Of a stretch of DNA of 64,000 nucleotides, positions 32,434 to 41,918 are shown piece after piece (the first letter of the stretch is position 1; every line of letters begins with the position of its first letter). The translations under genes were made by a program, and so were the position numbers. The stretch covers positions 70,171 to 134,170 of the forward strand of contig CAYLRN010000007.1 of NCBI GenBank assembly GCA_964386385.1, in the 5' to 3' direction. The stretch comes from RUG572 sp964386385. Lineage in GTDB: Bacteria > Verrucomicrobiota > Kiritimatiellia > RFP12 > UBA1067. The notes beneath the pieces were generated by a model, which was not told where the DNA came from, ran no database searches, and saw only the letters and a program-made list of their open reading frames with translations.

Positions 32434-33075
32434 ATGTTCGAGCCACAGCCATTTGAACGGTCAAAGCACGTCTACCAATGCGACGCTTTCAGCGAACTGC
32501 TGAAGGATGCTGTTCGTTTTTTCCACGGAACGCCGGTCTGCGCATTTCCGCCCGGGGAAAGGTTCGTTGGCGCGGGCGTCTATGCGCTGTACTACATTGG
32601 CAAAACGGGCTTGTATGGAAAGTTTGGGCAGGAAATAAATCGAGAGGAGTATCGTCTGCCCATCTATGTCGGCAAGGCCGAACCGTCTGGCTGGCGGCAG
32701 AGCAGAGTCGCGGTCTCGGAGAAGTCCGGCGGCAAGTTGTTTGAGCGCCTGTCCCAGCACGCGCGGAACGTGAACTGCGCAAGGAATCTTGACTTGGGCG
32801 ATTTCGTGTGCCGGCTGATGATTCTTGAGGGCGCTGTCGCGGCCATGATCGCCTCCATAGAGGCGGCGTTGATCGCCATGCATCGTCCGCTATGGAACAG
32901 CGTGATAGACGGCTTCGGCAATCACAATCCCGGCAGGGAGAGGCTTACCGGCAAGATCACGCAGTGGGACGCCTTGCATCCGGGGCGGCCGTGGGTGAAG
33001 GAGATGTCGGGCGAGGCGCCCGATCCGAAAACGCTGAACAGGCGTGTAAAAGACTATTTGGCCGGAATGCGATGA
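32434..33075 (+). CDS. Eco29kI-like type II restriction endonuclease (GIY-YIG)
   Basis: 213 residues, almost exactly the size of R.Eco29kI. The GIY-YIG elements are spread as in that enzyme: GVYALYYIG (first Tyr), PIYVGKAEPSGWR (second Tyr with Lys and Arg), LFERLSQHARNV (Arg and His), IEAALI (Glu) and PLWNSVIDGFGNHNPG (Asn). By analogy it should cut CCGCGG, but specificity is inference. The stop overlaps the start of a cytosine methyltransferase (ATGA), the usual layout of a coupled restriction-modification pair. The gene is AT-richer than its flanks, pointing to transfer. Confidence 0.88.
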   Translation: MFEPQPFERSKHVYQCDAFSELLKDAVRFFHGTPVCAFPPGERFVGAGVYALYYIGKTGLYGKFGQEINREEYRLPIYVGKAEPSGWRQSRVAVSEKSGGKLFERLSQHARNVNCARNLDLGDFVCRLMILEGAVAAMIASIEAALIAMHRPLWNSVIDGFGNHNPGRERLTGKITQWDALHPGRPWVKEMSGEAPDPKTLNRRVKDYLAGMR

Positions 33076-34082
33076 GAAGCCTTGAACTGTTCAGCGGTTG
33101 CGGCGGACTGGCGAAAGGCCTTGAGCAGGCGGGTTTTGAGCATTGCGCCTTCGTTGAGTTCAACAGATGGGCGTGCGAGAGCCTGCGCGCGAACTTCGAT
33201 CCGTCACTTGTCCATGAAGTCGATGTTCGGGCGTTCGACTTCAAGACCGTGGGAAATGTCGATTTGATTGCGGGAGGGCCGCCTTGTCAGCCATTTTCCC
33301 TGGGCGGACTGTCACGCGCCCACGAGGATGAGCGGGACATGTTTCCGCAGGCCATCAGAGCCGTTAACGAGCTTGCGCCAAAGGGCTTTGTCTTCGAGAA
33401 CGTCAAGGGGCTGCTTCGAAAGAGCTTCTCCGATTATTTCGAGTACGTTGTCCTGCGTCTGACGTATCCGCGACAGGCGTCCTCCGCCGGCATGGTCTGG
33501 AAGGAGCATCTGTCCGAATTGCGCAAAATCGATTTCGCGGCGTATGGCGGATTGAAGTACGACATGCAGTATCGGCTGCTCAACGCAGTCGACTATGGGG
33601 TGCCCCAGCGCAGGGAGCGCGTGTTCATCGTCGGAATTCGACAGGACCTTGGACTGAAGTGGGAGTGGCCTGCCAAGGAGTCGAGAATGGCGACGATCGC
33701 GGACGCCATAGGAAGACTGCCCGATCCGCGGAGCGACCACGGCCTTGACGACCATGTTTTCGTCGATGGCGCTCGCGAATATCCAGGGCATACCGGCAGC
33801 GACTACAACAAGCCCAGCAAGACGATAAAGGCAGGCGCCCATGGTGTTCCCGGAGGGGAGAACATGATTCGGTTTCCCAATGGACTGCTGCGCTACATGA
33901 CCGTCCACGAGGCAAAGGTCATCCAGTCGTTTCCCGACGACTATCGCATTTGCGGTTCGTGGGGCGAGGCATTGCGGCAGATCGGGAATGCCGTCCCCGT
34001 CCGCCTTGCGCGGCTGGTCGGGGAGCGGATGATGCAGACGCTTGGCGGTTTCTCCCACGCCCCCCGCTGCGCGTTTCCGTAA
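33072..34082 (+). CDS. DNA (cytosine-5) methyltransferase of the Eco29kI-like system
   Basis: 336 residues; ATG at 33072 overlaps the nuclease stop. All main C5-methyltransferase motifs are visible: I (ELFSGCGGLAKGLEQAGF), IV with the catalytic Cys72 (GGPPCQPFS), VI (FVFENVKGLL), VIII (QRRERVFIVG) and X (LRQIGNAVPV). The target recognition part between VIII and IX is short. It should methylate the same site cut by the partner nuclease and protect host DNA. No controller gene precedes the pair. AT-richer than its neighbours, like the nuclease. Confidence 0.93.
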   Translation: MRSLELFSGCGGLAKGLEQAGFEHCAFVEFNRWACESLRANFDPSLVHEVDVRAFDFKTVGNVDLIAGGPPCQPFSLGGLSRAHEDERDMFPQAIRAVNELAPKGFVFENVKGLLRKSFSDYFEYVVLRLTYPRQASSAGMVWKEHLSELRKIDFAAYGGLKYDMQYRLLNAVDYGVPQRRERVFIVGIRQDLGLKWEWPAKESRMATIADAIGRLPDPRSDHGLDDHVFVDGAREYPGHTGSDYNKPSKTIKAGAHGVPGGENMIRFPNGLLRYMTVHEAKVIQSFPDDYRICGSWGEALRQIGNAVPVRLARLVGERMMQTLGGFSHAPRCAFP

Positions 34083-34099
34083 AACCCCTTTGAAGTCTC

Positions 34100-34129
34100 T
34101 TGCATTCCATCGGGGGCATGTGCTTTAAT
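34100..34129 (+). promoter_or_regulatory. Promoter of the DHH phosphoesterase gene
   Basis: TTGCAT (34100-34105), 18-bp spacer, TTTAAT (34124-34129). The -10 is only 9 bp from the chosen ATG. Confidence 0.55.
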
Positions 34130-34138
34130 ATTGGCCTC

Positions 34139-35320
34139 ATGACGCAAGTAGAAGAGAAGAAGAGATTCAAGGCCGCAGAGGAGCTGCTGGCGAAGTCGAA
34201 GCGCATCCTGATTTCCGGACACCTCAGCCCGGACGGCGATTCGCTCGGATGCATGATCGCGATGTCGCGGATGCTCCGCGCCGCAGGGCACGAGGCGTTC
34301 GCCGCGGCGGACCGCCACACCCTCGGCAAGCTGGGCTTCCTGGAGGGCGTGGACGACCTTCTGCCGCTTCGCTCCCTGCGGCGGAAGAAGTTCGACCTGT
34401 TCATATACGTCGACGCCGCGGCGCCGAACCGCCTCCCGCCGGAAGTGCGCCCGTTCGCGGAAAAACTGCCGACGATCACGTTCGACCACCACGCGACGAG
34501 CGTGGAGGCCGGGAACGTGTCGGTCATCCAGCCGGGCGTGTCGTCCGCCGCCGAGGTCGTCTGGCGCTTCGCGAAGTGGATGGAATGGCCTCTCGACCGC
34601 GCGATCGCCGAGGCCCTCTGGGTGGCGATGGTTACGGACACCGGGCGCTTCGCCTACGAGTCCACGACCCCCGCCACTCTCCGCGCCGCGTGCGACCTTC
34701 TCAAGCACGGCGTCCGCACGGCGTGGATAAACGACGTCATCTACTGCTCCTTCCCGTGCAAGGCGATGGAGCTCAAGCGGCGCGCGTGGCGCTCGCTCCA
34801 CATCTGGAAGAACCGGAAGGTGGCCGAGGTCACGCTCTCCCGCGACGACTTCCGCGAAGTGCGCGGCACGAAGGCGGAGGCGGAGGACGTGATAGAGATT
34901 CCCCGTCAGGTGGCCCGCAACGGAATCGCGCTCTTCTTCTACCAGATCCCCGACCGGACGAAGGAGACGCGCGTCTCGATCAGGACGCGCCCGCCGTGGG
35001 ACGCGACCGCCCTTGCCGCGCAGTTCGGCGGCGGCGGACACGTCCGCGCCGCGGGCTGCACCATCACCGGCAGCATCGGCGTCGCCAAGCGGCAGATGCG
35101 CAAGGCCGTGCGCGACATGCTTTCCAACAAGAAGAAGCCTGCAGACGCGGCGGCGCAGCCCGCCCCCGCGCCGGCTACGCACAGACCACCGCAGGACGCC
35201 GACGCCGCAAAGGCCAAAAGGGACGACGCAAGGCCTGCGAAGGACGACGCCAGACCGAAGGAAGCCGCAAAGCCTGCGAAGGAGTCGCCAAAGGACGCTC
35301 CAAAGGATTCGGTAAAATGA
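34139..35320 (+). CDS. DHH-family phosphoesterase (NrnA/oligoribonuclease type)
   Basis: 393 residues from 34139; an alternative ATG at 34118 has a G-rich stretch before it. The DHH motifs are SGHLSPDGDSLG, TFDHHATS and a late DTGRF; the DHHA1 domain ends in FGGGGHVRAAGC. NrnA proteins degrade 2-5-nt RNAs and dephosphorylate pAp in the cytoplasm. The last ~65 residues are an unusual Ala/Lys/Pro/Asp-rich tail that is probably unstructured. It overlaps the ELM1-like gene by ATGA. The close -10 suggests a very short or absent leader. Confidence 0.88.
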   Translation: MTQVEEKKRFKAAEELLAKSKRILISGHLSPDGDSLGCMIAMSRMLRAAGHEAFAAADRHTLGKLGFLEGVDDLLPLRSLRRKKFDLFIYVDAAAPNRLPPEVRPFAEKLPTITFDHHATSVEAGNVSVIQPGVSSAAEVVWRFAKWMEWPLDRAIAEALWVAMVTDTGRFAYESTTPATLRAACDLLKHGVRTAWINDVIYCSFPCKAMELKRRAWRSLHIWKNRKVAEVTLSRDDFREVRGTKAEAEDVIEIPRQVARNGIALFFYQIPDRTKETRVSIRTRPPWDATALAAQFGGGGHVRAAGCTITGSIGVAKRQMRKAVRDMLSNKKKPADAAAQPAPAPATHRPPQDADAAKAKRDDARPAKDDARPKEAAKPAKESPKDAPKDSVK

Positions 35321-36261
35321 AGAAGGTCCTCATCCTCACGGACGGCAAGGCCGGACACGAGAACCAGTCGCGCGCGTTCGCCCGCGCCCTCGGCCGCGAC
35401 TTCGACGTCCTCCCGGTCGCGTTCAAGTCCCTCCTCGCGAAGATGGCGTCGTACACTCTGGACCGCATCGGCGTCCGGACGCTCTCGCTCTTCAAGGCCA
35501 TCCCCCGCGACGCGCTCGGCGGCGGATATTCCGCCGTGATCGGCACGGGGTCCGGCACGTTCTACGCCGCCAAGACGATTGCGAAGAGGCTTGGCGTCAG
35601 GTGCGGCGTCGTCCTCTACCCCCGCGGCTACGACCTCGCGTCGTTCGACTGCATCCTCGCGCCGGAGTTCGACCGCCCCGCCGCAATGCCGAACGTCGTG
35701 CCGATTCCCGCGAACCTCGTCGCCGCCGACGCGGCGTTCTACGAAAACGGCGTGAAGGAGTTCCTGAAGCGCCATCCCTCAGACGGCGGCGGCCGCGCCG
35801 TGGCGGTGATCGTGGGCGGACCGAACAAGTGCTCCACGATGTCCGCCGACTGGATGAAGGCGCAGCTGGACGAAATCTTCGGCATCGACGCTGGCGCGGA
35901 GTTCTGGGTCACGACGTCGCGCCGCACACCCGCCGACGTCGAGTCCGTCGTCGATTCATATCCATTCGACTACAAGCTGATCTACTCCCGCGACAGGTTC
36001 AATCCCATCCCCGCGTTCGTCTCGCTCGCCCGGACGCTCTACGTCACGGGCGAATCCACCGGCATGATCTCCGAGGCCTGCACGTTCGGCAGGGCGGAGG
36101 TGCGCGTGCTGGACAACCTTCTCCCCGGCGAGCACAAGTTCCGCCGGTTCGTGGAGGACATGGAGGCGAACGGCTACGTGAACGGCGCGAGGAAGATCGA
36201 CCTCTCGCGCCGGTTCGCCGACGCCGCCCGCCTCCTGGACCTCACTTCGCCGGCGGCCTGA
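35317..36261 (+). CDS. ELM1/GtrOC1 family protein (putative glycosyltransferase)
   Basis: 314 residues; ATG overlaps the previous stop. The start KKVLILTDGKAGHENQS is the hallmark of the ELM1 (DUF1022) family, and the C-terminal half has GGPNKCSTMS, EFWVTTSRRTPADV and VTGESTGMISEAC, which fit a GT-B-like nucleotide-sugar site. Bacterial members include O-antigen or capsule-related glycosyltransferases. Substrate unknown. Its 3' end overlaps the convergent GH106-like gene by 20 bp. Confidence 0.8.
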   Translation: MKKVLILTDGKAGHENQSRAFARALGRDFDVLPVAFKSLLAKMASYTLDRIGVRTLSLFKAIPRDALGGGYSAVIGTGSGTFYAAKTIAKRLGVRCGVVLYPRGYDLASFDCILAPEFDRPAAMPNVVPIPANLVAADAAFYENGVKEFLKRHPSDGGGRAVAVIVGGPNKCSTMSADWMKAQLDEIFGIDAGAEFWVTTSRRTPADVESVVDSYPFDYKLIYSRDRFNPIPAFVSLARTLYVTGESTGMISEACTFGRAEVRVLDNLLPGEHKFRRFVEDMEANGYVNGARKIDLSRRFADAARLLDLTSPAA

Positions 36262-39061
36262 CCGTCCGCATCACGACCGGGCCGAGGAGGCCGGACGGCA
36301 GCGGCGCGTCCTCCTTCGTCCAGTGCTTCCATGTGGCGAACGTGAATCTGCCGCTTGGGCTGGGCCTGCCGTCGAGGATGAACTGCGGCCAGCCGTTGAG
36401 ATGGCGCTCCATGATCGGTTTGCCGGGCTCGAACGTGCTGTCCTCCGGCTTGAAGTCGTCGCCGATCATCCTGTTCGGCCAGAGGTTCGTCACGCGCACT
36501 TCAAGCGAGTTCTCCCCGTCGCGAAGGGCGTCCGTGACGTCGACGCGGAAGGGCGGCTTCCAGAGCGTTTTGAACTGCCGGCCGTTGACGGAGACGTCTG
36601 CGAAGTCCTTCACCTCGCCGAGGTCGAGAATCGCGCGACAGCCGGGCTGCGGCTTCTTCAGGTCGGCCTTCTTCACGTAGCGCGCCGTGCCGGAGAAGTA
36701 CTTCATGTCGGGGTCAGAGAGCGCCGTCCAGTCGACGGGCGGAGTGGAGATCTCCCTGACGGTCTTTCCGCCGACGTACCAGTCCACCGGGAACGAGAGC
36801 TTCCATTCGCCCTGGACGGGCGCTGCGGCGACCTGTTCGCCGGGGAGGTCGAGAAGGGCGGCGTCGCCGGAGACGGCCGGCGCGGGCGGCAGGGCGGCGG
36901 GCGGCGTTCCCGTCTCCGCGCAGCGGAAGACTACGAACCAGGAGCCGCACGGGCCGAAGGTTATCCTCGCCGTAGTCGTGCCGTCCTTCACGGCGTATTC
37001 GCGGACGGGGAGGATTTCGCCGGTTTCGGGATTCCACAGTTCGGGGCGGCGTCCTGCCGCACGGAACGCGACGTCGAGGCGGCGCGGCGCCTGGTCTGGC
37101 GAGGCGACGAAATACCAGTCCGCGCTTCCGTCGCGGCGGTGGATCCAGTTGACCTTCGCCTTCGGGTCGTTCCACGCGACGTCGGGGGTGCGGACGGAAA
37201 AGGCGGCGCGCGCGTCCTCGAACGCGACGACGTTCGCCCCGTCGGCGCGGAGGCGGGCGACGTGCTTCGCCCCGTCGGCGGGGAGATCGAAGAACTTCTC
37301 CGGGAGGATCAGCGTGGAGTAGCGCTGGCCGGAGGGCAGGACGAGGCGTCCGTCCTCGACCTTCATGTCCGCGAGCGACGTGTCGGAGATGAAGTCGTAC
37401 GTGAAGCCCTGCGGGACGGGTGTTGGCATGGAGTGGGGATTCGCGCCCCAGTTTATGTAGAGGTAGCCGGCAGGGCAGTACCAGGCGGCGTCGCAGACGA
37501 ACGAGCCGATCTGGAGCATGTGCTGGCAGCGGCGCTGGTATTCAAGCCACGGCCTCGCCTGGTTCCACCAGGTCTGCGTCCGGTCGAAGTGGACGCCGAA
37601 TGGCCCCATCGTCATTCCGGGGAGGCGCGGCGGATTCGTCCAGGGCTGGTGCGCGAAGCGGTGGTAGATGATGCGGTTGAGGCCTTCGGAGTAGACCCAG
37701 TCGCATTTCGCCTTCATGCTCCACGGCGTGTTCTGCCAGCGTCCTTCGCGCGCGTTCGTCGTGAAGGATTCGGCGGCGACGATGCGGCGGCCCTTCGCGT
37801 GGGCGATGGATGCGGCCTGGCGGACCCAGTGGGGGCTGTCCAGCTTCGCCCAGAACTCGGCGGTGGGGATGTCGGCGTGCTCGCCGTAGAGGAGGTCGTC
37901 GGACGGGATCTCGCCGTACGGCTCTATCGCCAGCTGAAGCCCGTCCTCGTGCGCGAGGCGGCGCATTTCGCCGGCGTAGTTCTCCGCAAACATCTTCGTG
38001 ACGACGAGGCGGAAGTCGCGGTAGAAGCGTTCGGTGGCCTCGACGGAATCGACGACGCGCCCGGCGAGGGCGGGCAGCCATGGGACGATGTCGTAGCCGG
38101 TGCGGACGTGGAATTCGCGCTCGAAGCCGTGGGTCCAGTTCTGCGTCCCCACTTCGTAGCTGTCGTTGAGCACGGTTTTAAGCGAGCCCTTCGGGCCGGC
38201 GAGCTCGGGGCCGAGCGCCTTGACGGTCTTGCGCACGTATCCGTTCCAGTGCGCGCGCAGGGCCTCCTTCGAGAGCTTGTCGCACTCAAGGCCCTTGCCC
38301 ATGCGGGTGCCGGTGCCGTTCATGCGGCGCAGGGCGCGGTAGCCGACGCGCAGTACGGTCCAGCGGCCCTCCGGCGCGTCCCACGCGAGAGTGCCGTCGC
38401 GGGACATTCGCGCGGTGAGGTCCTCCACCGCCGCTCTTGCGACGATCGCGCCCTCGGGCGCCTTGCGTCCGTCGCGCGCGTCGTAGCGGCGGCCGGGGTT
38501 CGAGAAGCACTTGAACTGCCAGTCCCTGACCTCGAACTTTTCGGAGGGCGTCGGGAATGCGACGACGGCGACGTCGGAGTAGAACCCGACGTCGTCCGCC
38601 GGCCGCGGAAGGGCGGCCTTCACCGCCTTGCCGCCCTCGATCGCGGTCTCCGTCCAGCACACCGTCTTCATCGCGTTCGCGGGCGTGTTCCACGGCCCGC
38701 CGGAATTCGCCCAGCCGCTGCAGTTGGCCATGCCAAGCTCGAGGCCGAGGCGCTTCGCCTCCGCCGCGGCGAACTTCACCATGGCGTACCATTCGGGCGT
38801 GTTGAACGCGAGCGGACCCTCCGGGACGCCCCATCGCGTTCCAAGGCCCGCGTCGAACATTATCGCGCCGCCGATCCCGGCGTCGGCCATCGCCTCCAGG
38901 TCGGCGGTTATGCCGGACTTCGTGACGTTGCCGGCCATCCAGTGCCACCAGACGTGCGGCTTCGCCTCCGGCGGCGGATTGGCGAATTCGGCTGCCATGT
39001 CGCCCGCGGCGCGCGCCGCGCAGGCGAAAAAGGAAAGTAGAAGAAACGCTGCTGATTTCAT
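36242..39061 (-). CDS. GH106-like glycoside hydrolase, exported
   Basis: 939 residues from the ATG at 39061 with a signal peptide (KSAAFLLLSFFACAARAAG). The text HVWWHWMAGNVTKSGITADLEAMADAGIGGA is the N-terminal signature of family GH106 alpha-L-rhamnosidases and relatives; LNDSYEVGTQNWTHGFEREF and LAIEPYGEIPSDDLLYGE carry the likely acidic residues. A C-terminal beta-sandwich (~770-930) resembles a GH2-type sugar-binding domain. The enzyme would remove terminal rhamnose, or a related sugar, from plant or host glycans outside the cytoplasm. A -10 box lies directly before the ATG, with no leader. Confidence 0.82.
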   Translation of the reverse strand: MKSAAFLLLSFFACAARAAGDMAAEFANPPPEAKPHVWWHWMAGNVTKSGITADLEAMADAGIGGAIMFDAGLGTRWGVPEGPLAFNTPEWYAMVKFAAAEAKRLGLELGMANCSGWANSGGPWNTPANAMKTVCWTETAIEGGKAVKAALPRPADDVGFYSDVAVVAFPTPSEKFEVRDWQFKCFSNPGRRYDARDGRKAPEGAIVARAAVEDLTARMSRDGTLAWDAPEGRWTVLRVGYRALRRMNGTGTRMGKGLECDKLSKEALRAHWNGYVRKTVKALGPELAGPKGSLKTVLNDSYEVGTQNWTHGFEREFHVRTGYDIVPWLPALAGRVVDSVEATERFYRDFRLVVTKMFAENYAGEMRRLAHEDGLQLAIEPYGEIPSDDLLYGEHADIPTAEFWAKLDSPHWVRQAASIAHAKGRRIVAAESFTTNAREGRWQNTPWSMKAKCDWVYSEGLNRIIYHRFAHQPWTNPPRLPGMTMGPFGVHFDRTQTWWNQARPWLEYQRRCQHMLQIGSFVCDAAWYCPAGYLYINWGANPHSMPTPVPQGFTYDFISDTSLADMKVEDGRLVLPSGQRYSTLILPEKFFDLPADGAKHVARLRADGANVVAFEDARAAFSVRTPDVAWNDPKAKVNWIHRRDGSADWYFVASPDQAPRRLDVAFRAAGRRPELWNPETGEILPVREYAVKDGTTTARITFGPCGSWFVVFRCAETGTPPAALPPAPAVSGDAALLDLPGEQVAAAPVQGEWKLSFPVDWYVGGKTVREISTPPVDWTALSDPDMKYFSGTARYVKKADLKKPQPGCRAILDLGEVKDFADVSVNGRQFKTLWKPPFRVDVTDALRDGENSLEVRVTNLWPNRMIGDDFKPEDSTFEPGKPIMERHLNGWPQFILDGRPSPSGRFTFATWKHWTKEDAPLPSGLLGPVVMRTVRPPAK

Positions 39062-39068
39062 GCGTGGA

Positions 39069-39077
39069 AGTATAGCA
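39069..39077 (-). promoter_or_regulatory. Extended -10 abutting the GH106-like start
   Basis: Minus strand TGC-TATACT, 7 nt from the ATG at 39061, so transcription should start at or next to the start codon (leaderless). Confidence 0.6.
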
Positions 39078-39095
39078 CGTTCTGCGAAGTGGCAG

Positions 39096-39124
39096 TTGAT
39101 GAAAGAACGCCTCTTTGATAGAAT
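39096..39124 (+). promoter_or_regulatory. Promoter of infA and following genes
   Basis: TTGATG (39096-39101), 17-bp spacer, TAGAAT (39119-39124), 78 bp before the infA ATG. Confidence 0.65.
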
Positions 39125-39202
39125 ATCCGAAAAATCCATGCTTTCCTATGGCTGTGGGATCCGCCCCGGCCATGCAGGACGGCAGGCCACAAGAGACAGC
39201 GT

Positions 39203-39433
39203 ATGGCGAAGAAAGAAGAAGACAGTGCGATTGAAGTGACGGGGACGGTCGTGAAGGTCCTCCCCGCGACCATGTACAACGTCCGCCTTGAGAACGGACA
39301 CGAAGTGCTGGCCCACGTTTCGGGCAAGATGCGCAAGTTCTCCATCAAGATCGCGATCGGGGACAAGGTGACGGTGGAGATTTCCCCGTACGACCTGAGC
39401 AAGGGGCGCATCACCTACCGCCACAAGGTCTGA
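39203..39433 (+). CDS. infA: Translation initiation factor IF-1
   Basis: 76 residues, close to the usual 72. The S1/OB-fold text is clear: EVTGTVVKVLPATMYNVRLENGHEVLAHVSGKMR in pieces, then DKVTVEISPYDLSKGRITYRHK at the end. IF-1 blocks the ribosomal A site during initiation. It heads a run with an ABC-F ATPase 4 bp downstream, a plausible translation-linked operon. Confidence 0.96.
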   Translation: MAKKEEDSAIEVTGTVVKVLPATMYNVRLENGHEVLAHVSGKMRKFSIKIAIGDKVTVEISPYDLSKGRITYRHKV

Positions 39434-39437
39434 CGCC

Positions 39438-41198
39438 TTGGCGCGCCACCTCCTATCGCTGCACGGCGTCTCCCTCGCGTTCGGGGGCGACGCCGTCCTT
39501 GACGGCGTTTCGCTCAACGTGGAAAGCGGAATGCGCGCCTGCGTGACGGGCCGCAACGGGGAGGGCAAGTCCACGCTTCTGAAGGTCATCGCCGGGCGGA
39601 TCGAGCCGGACGCGGGCGAAATCGTCCGCGCCCCCGGCCTCAAGGTCGCCTTCCTCGAACAGGAGGTCCCCGGCGACAGGCCCGGCACGACGCTCGACGT
39701 CGCCCGCTCCGAGCGGTACGTCTCCCAGCTCGGCCTCGACCCCGCCAAGCCGTTCAACGCCCTTTCTGGCGGCCTTCGCCGTCGCGCGCTGCTTGCGCGG
39801 GCCCTTGCGGACGAGCCGGACCTGGTGCTTCTGGACGAGCCGACGAACCACCTCGACGTCGCGTCCATAGAATGGCTCGAATCCTTCATCCGCCGCCAGC
39901 GCGACGTCGCCTTCCTCTTCGTCACGCACGACCGCGCCTTCCTCCGGGAAGTCGCCACGTACGTCTACGACCTGGATAGGGGCCGTCTCGCCGGCTGGAA
40001 CTGCGATTTCGGCGAATTCCTCCGCCGCAAGGCGGAACTTGAGGCGGACGAGGCCGCCGCATGGGAGCGCAAGGCCAAGAAACTCGCGCAGGAGGAGGCG
40101 TGGATACGCCAGGGCGTCAAGGCCCGGCGCCGGCGCAACCAGGGGCGCGTGGAGGCCCTTCGCCAGCTTCGCCTGGAGTTCGCCGGGCGACGGACCGCCG
40201 CCGGCACGGCTACGCTGAAGCTGGATACTGCCGCCGCCTCCGGCGACCGCGTAATCAAGGTCGAGAACCTCTCCTTTTCCTACGGCGACGCGAAAATCGT
40301 CGACCGCTTCACCGCCGACGTCCTGCGCGGCGAGCGCATCGGCGTCGTTGGCGACAACGGCGCCGGCAAGACCACCCTCCTCAAGCTGCTCACCGGAGCC
40401 CTCTCCCCCTCATCCGGCTCCGTCAAGGCCGGCACGAACGTGGAGATGGCCTTCTTCGACCAGCTCCACGCGCAGCTCGCCCCCGAGATCTCCGTTAAGG
40501 ACTCGATCGCCGCAGACCGCGACTGCGTCGTCGTCGGCGGCGTATCCAGGCACGTGTACGCCTACCTCGCCGACTTCCTCTTCACCCCGGAGCGGTGTCG
40601 CACTCCCGTGAAGGCGCTCTCCGGCGGGGAGAAGGCGCGCCTTCTCCTGGCGCGGCTCTTCCTGCGTCCGTCCAACCTCCTCGTCATGGACGAGCCGACG
40701 AACGACCTGGACGTGGAGACCCTTGAACTTCTGGAGGAGCAGCTTCTGGACTACAAGGGCACGCTGCTCGTCGTCTCGCACGACCGCGAGTTCCTCGACA
40801 ACGTCGTCACCTCCACGTACGTACTCGCCGGCGACGGCGAGGTGCGCGTCTGCGCCGGCGGATACGCCGAGGCGGCGCGCCTCCTCCGGCGCGTCCGCCA
40901 GGAGAGGAAGGACGCCGATGCCCGCGAGGCGGCGGCGAACGCCCCCGCGCGCAGGGCGGAGCCAGAGCCGCGCCGCCGCCGGCTCACGTACAAGGAGAAG
41001 ATGGAGCTCGAAGCCCTGCCGAAGCGGATCGAGTCCCTTGAGGCGGAGATTGCCGCGATAGAGGAAGAACTTGCGGACCCGGACCTCTACCGCCGGGACC
41101 GCGAGCGCGCCGCCGCGCGGACGTCCCGCCTCTCGCAGGCGCGCGACGAGCTCGACGCGGCGGAGACGACATGGCTTGAACTGTCTGAACTGGCATGA
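39438..41198 (+). CDS. ABC-F family ATPase (Uup-like)
   Basis: 586 residues from a TTG start 4 bp after infA. Two ATPase halves: Walker A GRNGEGKST (~35) and GDNGAGKTT (~312), signatures LSGGLRRRALLARAL and LSGGEKARLLLARL, Walker B LVLLDEPTNHLD and LLVMDEPTNDLD. No membrane segments. The linker between halves is ~80 residues of Arg/Glu-rich helix, and the C-terminus (~510-586) is a coiled coil as in Uup. ABC-F proteins act on the ribosome. Placement after infA fits a translation role. Confidence 0.92.
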   Translation: MARHLLSLHGVSLAFGGDAVLDGVSLNVESGMRACVTGRNGEGKSTLLKVIAGRIEPDAGEIVRAPGLKVAFLEQEVPGDRPGTTLDVARSERYVSQLGLDPAKPFNALSGGLRRRALLARALADEPDLVLLDEPTNHLDVASIEWLESFIRRQRDVAFLFVTHDRAFLREVATYVYDLDRGRLAGWNCDFGEFLRRKAELEADEAAAWERKAKKLAQEEAWIRQGVKARRRRNQGRVEALRQLRLEFAGRRTAAGTATLKLDTAAASGDRVIKVENLSFSYGDAKIVDRFTADVLRGERIGVVGDNGAGKTTLLKLLTGALSPSSGSVKAGTNVEMAFFDQLHAQLAPEISVKDSIAADRDCVVVGGVSRHVYAYLADFLFTPERCRTPVKALSGGEKARLLLARLFLRPSNLLVMDEPTNDLDVETLELLEEQLLDYKGTLLVVSHDREFLDNVVTSTYVLAGDGEVRVCAGGYAEAARLLRRVRQERKDADAREAAANAPARRAEPEPRRRRLTYKEKMELEALPKRIESLEAEIAAIEEELADPDLYRRDRERAAARTSRLSQARDELDAAETTWLELSELA

Positions 41199-41224
41199 CG
41201 GCGACTTCATCGGAGGCAAGTGCA

Positions 41225-41716
41225 ATGGAAGAGAACAGGAAAGACCCGCGTCCCGGCTGGGACGAGTACTTCATGGAGATCGCCCACGTCGTCGCGAAGC
41301 GCTCCAACTGCTCGCGCCGCCGCGTGGCGGCCGTGATCGTGAAGGACAACCATCTTCTCTCGACCGGATACAACGGCACGCCGCGCGGCGTGAAGAACTG
41401 CTTCGACGGCGGCTGCCCGCGCTGCTCCGGACACGCCCCGTCGGGGACCGGCCTCGACGAATGCCTCTGCGTCCACGCGGAGCAGAACGCAATCTGCCAG
41501 GCCGCCCGCTACGGCATCGACGTCTCCGGCGCGACGATCTACGTCACGCTCTCGCCATGCCTCACCTGCGCGAAGCTGATAATCAACGCCGGCATCGCGA
41601 CGGTGGTCTACGACGGCGACTACACCGCGTTCCTCGACACCGTGAAGGCGATGTTCGCGGAGGCCGGCGTCGTCTGCCGCAGTTTTTCGCCCTCCCCCAA
41701 AACCGCCCGCAGCTGA
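41225..41716 (+). CDS. Deoxycytidylate deaminase (ComEB family)
   Basis: 163 residues from the ATG at 41225 with GGAGG at ~41213. Zinc ligands are visible as CVHAEQNAI (His plus catalytic Glu) and PCLTCAKLI (two Cys); a second CPRC-type motif (GGCPRCSG) is present as in dCMP deaminases. It converts dCMP to dUMP for thymidylate synthesis in the cytoplasm. It lies 26 bp after the ABC-F gene. Confidence 0.93.
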   Translation: MEENRKDPRPGWDEYFMEIAHVVAKRSNCSRRRVAAVIVKDNHLLSTGYNGTPRGVKNCFDGGCPRCSGHAPSGTGLDECLCVHAEQNAICQAARYGIDVSGATIYVTLSPCLTCAKLIINAGIATVVYDGDYTAFLDTVKAMFAEAGVVCRSFSPSPKTARS

Positions 41717-41742
41717 CCCCTCGCTCGCTGAACGGCCAATGC

Positions 41743-41774
41743 CGGGAGGGGTGCGCTCCTGCGCGCCCGCCCAT
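41743..41774. repeat. Degenerate GC palindrome
   Basis: GGGTGCGC, loop TCCT, GCGCGCCC: a decayed copy of the four-base-loop palindrome family, between two convergent genes. Confidence 0.5.
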
Positions 41775-41918
41775 CCGCCCGCCCGTTCTTCCGCACGCGC
41801 ACTTGCCGCCTGCTTTCTCGCTCTTTTGCCCTTCCTTCCGTCCGCCTGTCTGCCCATGGCGTCCGCATAGGCCATTGCTTTCGCCTATGGAATGTCTTGG
41901 CCGTCAGAGTTTTGCACC

